From: RGIG8775 sp045612185 | Lineage (GTDB): Bacteria > Bacillota > Clostridia > Oscillospirales > CAG-272 | Length of the DNA stretch: 64,000 bases | Direction of reading: 5' to 3' | NCBI GenBank assembly: GCA_045612185.1 | Contig: JAZKYO010000092.1 | Coordinates: forward strand, 10,775 to 74,774 | Part shown: piece by piece, positions 61,376 to 64,000 of the stretch | Layout of the letters: the number at the start of each line of letters is the position of its first letter | How positions within the stretch are numbered: the first letter of the stretch is position 1 | The notes under the pieces: model-generated | Databases searched by the model: none | What the model was told of the DNA's origin: nothing | Seen by the model: only the letters and a program-made list of their open reading frames with translations | Made by a program: the position numbers and the translations under genes

Positions 61376-61381
61376 TATAAT
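61376..61381 (+). promoter_or_regulatory. -10 box of the XRE regulator
   Basis: TATAAT with no good -35 at 17-18 bp (best TCAATA); O2 occupies the spacer. A weak, controlled promoter. Confidence 0.5.
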
Positions 61382-61406
61382 AAATAAAAAAATATGTGGA
61401 GGAAAC

Positions 61407-61622
61407 ATGAAGTACACAAGAATCAGAGACCTACGTGAGGATAGGGATATGAACCAAACGCAACTTTCCAAAATTCTCGGTATGTCACAAACCGGATACT
61501 CCAAATATGAAACGGGTGAAAATGATATTCCCACTGTAATTCTTATTAAACTGGCAAGACTTTATAATACAAGTATCGATTATCTGCTTGGCGAAACCGA
61601 CAATCCCAAAAGGTATAAATAA
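61407..61622 (+). CDS. XRE/Cro-CI-type transcriptional regulator
   Basis: 71 residues, a single helix-turn-helix domain: IRDLREDRDMNQTQLSKILG, then MSQTGYSKYETGENDIP and LARLYNTSIDYLLGETD, the classic HTH_3 pattern. It has no sensor domain, so control would come through its own abundance or a partner. GGAGGA precedes the ATG. Divergent from the membrane/zinc-ribbon gene with two matching operators between them. Confidence 0.94.
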   Translation: MKYTRIRDLREDRDMNQTQLSKILGMSQTGYSKYETGENDIPTVILIKLARLYNTSIDYLLGETDNPKRYK

Positions 61623-61623
61623 G

Positions 61624-61693
61624 ATATTTGCAAATATTATACAGCGCAACTATCTCACTTGGCGAAGCCAAATTTCACTCATCGCAGTCTAAT
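61624..61693. repeat. small palindromes and hairpins linked by ATTTC (intergenic repeat relic)
   Basis: Includes a 14-bp palindrome ATATTTGCAAATAT (61624-61637), hairpin TTGGC-GAA-GCCAA (61659-61671), then AATTTCACTC, a degenerate TCATCGCAGTCTA, and AATTTCG leading into the terminator. The layout of short hairpins joined by A-T-T-T-C linkers resembles dispersed intergenic repeats of gut Clostridia; that comparison is from memory. Confidence 0.45.
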
Positions 61694-61699
61694 TTCGTT

Positions 61700-61734
61700 A
61701 AAAAAGCACATCTGCGTCGCAGATGTGCTTTTTT
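61700..61734. terminator. strong bidirectional terminator
   Basis: Perfect 16-bp stem AAAAAAGCACATCTGC (61700-61715), loop GTC, then the exact inverse (61719-61734). It ends the XRE gene on one side and the lipoprotein gene on the other. Confidence 0.94.
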
Positions 61735-61788
61735 CTGGCACGTGTTGACAAAAAAGATACCACCTAAATAAAGGAGTTTTTAAATGAA

Positions 61789-63015
61789 TTATTTTCCGAC
61801 TTCAATTTCGGATTTCAATTGCTGTTTTTGGGCCAAGAGAGTTTGTTCAATAGTTGCGATATCCTCCGCGTGCGCGCTTTCAAATTCCGCAAAGAATCCA
61901 TCTTTTGCTACATTCAAGCTCGCCTCAATATCGCTGGCCTTTTCCTGAAGTTTCGCCTCAATATTTTCATCAAACAAAGTATCCTCAAGATCGGTAAGCT
62001 TGGTTTCTGCCTGTCTGAGCTTTGCAATCAAAGCTTCAAGTGCGGCATTAAGATCTGTACCGATCTTCTCGTATGCCGCAAGCATTTTGTTGTAATTCTC
62101 TTCACTCAACTGAAGAGTTACGGTTGCTGAAGCATATTCCTCACCATTTACGTCTAAGGATGCAGTGTAGTTCTTCTGCTTCAAAAGTTTCACCTTTGCC
62201 TCGCGAAGCTCGGTCAGCGATTTTTGATACTCGGATTCTGGAGAAACGAGCATTTCGTAGCGGAAATTATCAAGCTCGGTAATTGCGGTGCCGTAAACAT
62301 CAAGCGCGGTTTTGTACGCAGTATGTGTCAAATTATATATACCGCCCAACTCTTTGATGATTCTTGCGTTCTCCGCTCTCTCCGCAAACGAGATTTTGTA
62401 TTCCTTGGCAGAATAATATGCGCTTCTCATTTCCTCGGTCATAAGAAGAGCCGTTTCTATACGACCTGCGGAAATAACCTTGTAGAGCTGACCTTCATCC
62501 ATAGCACTTATCTCTTCCTCGGTATAAAGTGAGGTGGAAAGAGCCATTTGGCGAAGCGCTTCTATTTTAAGTGCTTCTACTTTTTCAACCTTTCCGTTAA
62601 TATCAAGTGCCTTCAAAGCATCGTTAGCTTTTTCGGTGATATCCTTTTTCAGCTGCTCTGCATATTTTGAATCACCCGAAATCGAAATCTTTACGGTGTT
62701 TTCAGAAGCCTCTGCATTGCCTTGTAAAAGATAACCTGTATCTGACGCAAGCGTAACCATCATTTCAACAGCTTCCTCAGGCGTCTTGCCTAAAAAAGCT
62801 TCACCAACTATGAGAATGCTTCCGTCATCGTTGAGCGCGGTAACGGAAACGATCTTATTTTGATCGTCGATCATAAATTCAACGCTGGGATTGATATCTA
62901 CAGTCATTCGCGTTATGCTGCCCTCTTCGGGTTTTACGTCTGAGCAAGATGTAAATGAAATAGCAGTCAAAAAAAGTGTACATAGCAAAAAAATGCTGAT
63001 CAATCTCTTTTTCAT
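61789..63015 (-). CDS. lipoprotein with RsgI-like domain and coiled coil
   Basis: 408 residues. A lipoprotein-type signal peptide ends at C24 (ISFTSC). Residues 36-115 contain MTVDINPSVEFMIDD and TALNDDGSILIVGEAF, similar to the extracellular segment of RsgI-type anti-sigma-I factors (DxNPSIEL ... LNxDG). The rest is helical, with a long coiled coil near 230-400. There is no transmembrane or cytoplasmic anti-sigma part, so it is a secreted relative rather than a complete RsgI. The promoter carries a palindrome likely bound by the divergent TetR regulator. Confidence 0.75.
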   Translation of the reverse strand: MKKRLISIFLLCTLFLTAISFTSCSDVKPEEGSITRMTVDINPSVEFMIDDQNKIVSVTALNDDGSILIVGEAFLGKTPEEAVEMMVTLASDTGYLLQGNAEASENTVKISISGDSKYAEQLKKDITEKANDALKALDINGKVEKVEALKIEALRQMALSTSLYTEEEISAMDEGQLYKVISAGRIETALLMTEEMRSAYYSAKEYKISFAERAENARIIKELGGIYNLTHTAYKTALDVYGTAITELDNFRYEMLVSPESEYQKSLTELREAKVKLLKQKNYTASLDVNGEEYASATVTLQLSEENYNKMLAAYEKIGTDLNAALEALIAKLRQAETKLTDLEDTLFDENIEAKLQEKASDIEASLNVAKDGFFAEFESAHAEDIATIEQTLLAQKQQLKSEIEVGK

Positions 63016-63042
63016 TGTAGTTGTTTCCTTTCATTGGTCGAA

Positions 63043-63072
63043 ATTGTACGGTAGTCTGCCGTACGTCTACAA
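63043..63072 (-). promoter_or_regulatory. promoter of the RsgI-like lipoprotein gene
   Basis: On the minus strand TTGTAG, 18 bp, TACAAT; the spacer is filled by the palindrome at 63046-63064. Confidence 0.6.
63046..63064. promoter_or_regulatory. 19-bp palindrome, TetR operator candidate
   Basis: GTACGGTAG-T-CTGCCGTAC: 9-base arms with one mismatch, the size usual for TetR-family operators, lying inside the promoter of the divergent lipoprotein gene. Confidence 0.65.
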
Positions 63073-63116
63073 TATATCACACAAAGATCGATTTTTCAAT
63101 AAACAAAAAAGCATCA

Positions 63117-63135
63117 ATGATAAAATTTTTATCAT
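63117..63135. promoter_or_regulatory. AT-rich 9-bp inverted repeat upstream of the TetR gene
   Basis: ATGATAAAA-T-TTTTATCAT. It lies 14 bases before the TetR -35. It could be a second operator or chance AT symmetry; its sequence is unrelated to the GC-richer palindrome at 63046. Confidence 0.35.
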
Positions 63136-63149
63136 ATTGCTATAAATGA

Positions 63150-63178
63150 TTGATTTTTTGTAGGTCTTGTGATATAAT
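63150..63178 (+). promoter_or_regulatory. promoter of the TetR-family gene
   Basis: TTGATT (63150-63155), 17 bp, TATAAT (63173-63178). Confidence 0.72.
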
Positions 63179-63216
63179 ATACAAAAAGCAACCTGATAGC
63201 ATTGGAGAAAAACACT

Positions 63217-63762
63217 ATGTCAAAATTAGCAAAAAAGGCGATTCTGCAAGCATTCGGAGAATTGCTCGAAGAAAAGCCCTTCAATAAAATAACCATAACA
63301 GACATTACAGCAAGATGCGGCTTGAACCGTATGACCTTTTATTATCACTTTGATAATATTTACGAATTGATGATATGGGGACTTGAGATGCAAATGCATG
63401 AAGCAAGCAAGGATTGTGTCAACTATGAAAATTGGAAGATCGGATATCTTCGTATTTTCTATTTTGCACTTGATCGCCAAAAATATATTAAAAAAATTTT
63501 TCAAACAATAGAACAAGAGCACCTTGAACACTATTTGAATAAAATTGTAGAACAGATGGTTATTTCTGTCATTGACGACAAAAGCAGCGATAAAGCCATG
63601 AATGAGGATGACAAGCTGTTTACTGCTCAGATTTGCGCCCACGTATTGGTGGGAACACTTGTTAGTTGGGTAAGTCGGGGCATGAAGGAGGATCCTGAAG
63701 TCATAGTAAAACGAACAGGTAGACTGCTTGACGGAATGATTGAAAAAACGATAAATGAATAA
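63217..63762 (+). CDS. TetR family regulator (DhaS/TetR_C-like)
   Basis: 181 residues from ATG 63217, chosen because TTGGAG lies nine bases upstream; a TTG at 63202 overlaps that site. The N-terminal HTH reads AILQAFGELLEEKPFNKITI, then TDITARCGLNRMTFYYHFDN. The C-terminal half resembles the TetR_C_7/DhaS-type ligand domain (QICAHVLVGTLVSWVSRGMKEDPEVIVKR). Likely represses the divergent lipoprotein gene, by position and palindrome. Ligand unknown. Confidence 0.92.
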   Translation: MSKLAKKAILQAFGELLEEKPFNKITITDITARCGLNRMTFYYHFDNIYELMIWGLEMQMHEASKDCVNYENWKIGYLRIFYFALDRQKYIKKIFQTIEQEHLEHYLNKIVEQMVISVIDDKSSDKAMNEDDKLFTAQICAHVLVGTLVSWVSRGMKEDPEVIVKRTGRLLDGMIEKTINE

Positions 63763-63868
63763 AAAAGGGGGATATGTAAAAGGTTCACTTCTACTCCCTT
63801 ACTCAAAAAAACGATTGGCATCTTTTTATTTTGGCTAAAATCCGATTTTCAAGCTTTATAATAAAAAT

Positions 63869-63890
63869 GCTTTTCGCCACCGCGAAAAGC
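63869..63890. repeat. 9-bp hairpin after the TetR gene
   Basis: GCTTTTCGC (63869-63877), loop CACC, GCGAAAAGC (63882-63890). No T run follows on the plus strand, so it is at best a weak terminator and may be part of the repeat element that follows. Confidence 0.5.
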
Positions 63891-63900
63891 TACCTTACCT

Positions 63901-64000
63901 CTTCACTATTCACTATTACTTATTACTTTCAAAAAATTCCGTGCACGCGAAATTAGTGAAAAGTGAAGAGTGAAAAGTGAAAAAGTAAAAAATTCCGCAC
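63901..64000. repeat. inverted arrays of a 7-bp repeat, MITE-like intergenic element (cut by window edge)
   Basis: AGTGAA-R is repeated four times in tandem at 63955-63982, followed by AAGTAAA. The inverse pattern (TTCACTA/TTACTTA) covers 63901-63929. Between them lies AAAAAATTCC then GTGCAC (63931-63946), and a similar AAAAAATTCCGCAC (63987-64000) ends the window, so a second unit continues outside. No coding frame. Confidence 0.65.

Noticed and set aside
63901..64000. CRISPR array
   Set aside because: The repeat unit is 7 bp without unique spacers and no cas genes are nearby.

Overview
The window reads as a chromosomal segment of a low-to-moderate GC Gram-positive anaerobe of the class Clostridia (Oscillospiraceae-like). 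The evidence is a PolC-type replicative polymerase, an isoprenoid/phospholipid/ribosome-recycling operon in Firmicute order, an ECF-truA operon, small DUF951, DUF1653 and YmxH proteins, the paired TIGR03960/TIGR03936 radical-SAM genes, and the cortex amidase CwlD, which suggests spore formation. Sigma-A promoters are unusually easy to read: many have a near-perfect TTGACA/17 bp/TATAAT layout.

Layout. 1-1.7 kb: 3' end of an SsuABC/TauABC-like ABC importer, truncated by the window edge. 1.8-2.9 kb: tRNA-Ser(CGA), a possible 25-residue small protein, and a protein resembling the uracil-DNA-glycosylase fold. 3-7.7 kb: sugar isomerase/epimerase divergent from murB-comEC, then convergent rnhA. 7.8-10.8 kb: a two-gene carbohydrate unit (agarase-like GH plus NodB deacetylase). 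10.8-12 kb: DUF1653 and a Cys-rich clostridial protein. 12-22.7 kb: pyrH-frr-uppS-cdsA-dxr-rseP-ispG-polC (minus strand). 22.8-32.2 kb: guaB, divergent cwlD-radA-heterodimeric ABC exporter, then rpsB-tsf, displaced from its usual place next to pyrH. 32.2-40.4 kb: a long minus-strand operon ruvC-methyltransferase-ecfA1-ecfA2-ecfT-truA-cvpA-clpE-like-ymxH. 40.5-45.4 kb: DUF951-yfhO-ruvA-ruvB. 45.4-56.9 kb: M14 peptidase, then a minus-strand operon rlmB-(pseudo P-type ATPase)-TIGR03960-TIGR03936-metY-metA-serine hydrolase. 57-59.6 kb: AraC regulator divergent from a GH51-type arabinofuranosidase. 59.7-64 kb: an accessory tail with a YbjN-like protein, an amber-interrupted small reading frame, an XRE regulator divergent from a membrane/zinc-ribbon protein, a TetR regulator divergent from an RsgI-like lipoprotein, and repeat-rich intergenic DNA.

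Most of the window is ordinary housekeeping. The items most worth following are: a 989-residue protein that keeps P1B-type ATPase architecture but has lost the phosphorylation motif and carries a ~400-residue acidic extension; a 61-residue coding-like frame with one internal TAG; two local regulators (XRE, TetR) with clear palindromes inside the promoter of the divergent gene; an AraC regulator predicted to be leaderless; a structured rpsB 5' leader; and a ComEC whose metallo-hydrolase domain looks catalytically dead. Function calls rest on motif recognition by eye, not on database searches.
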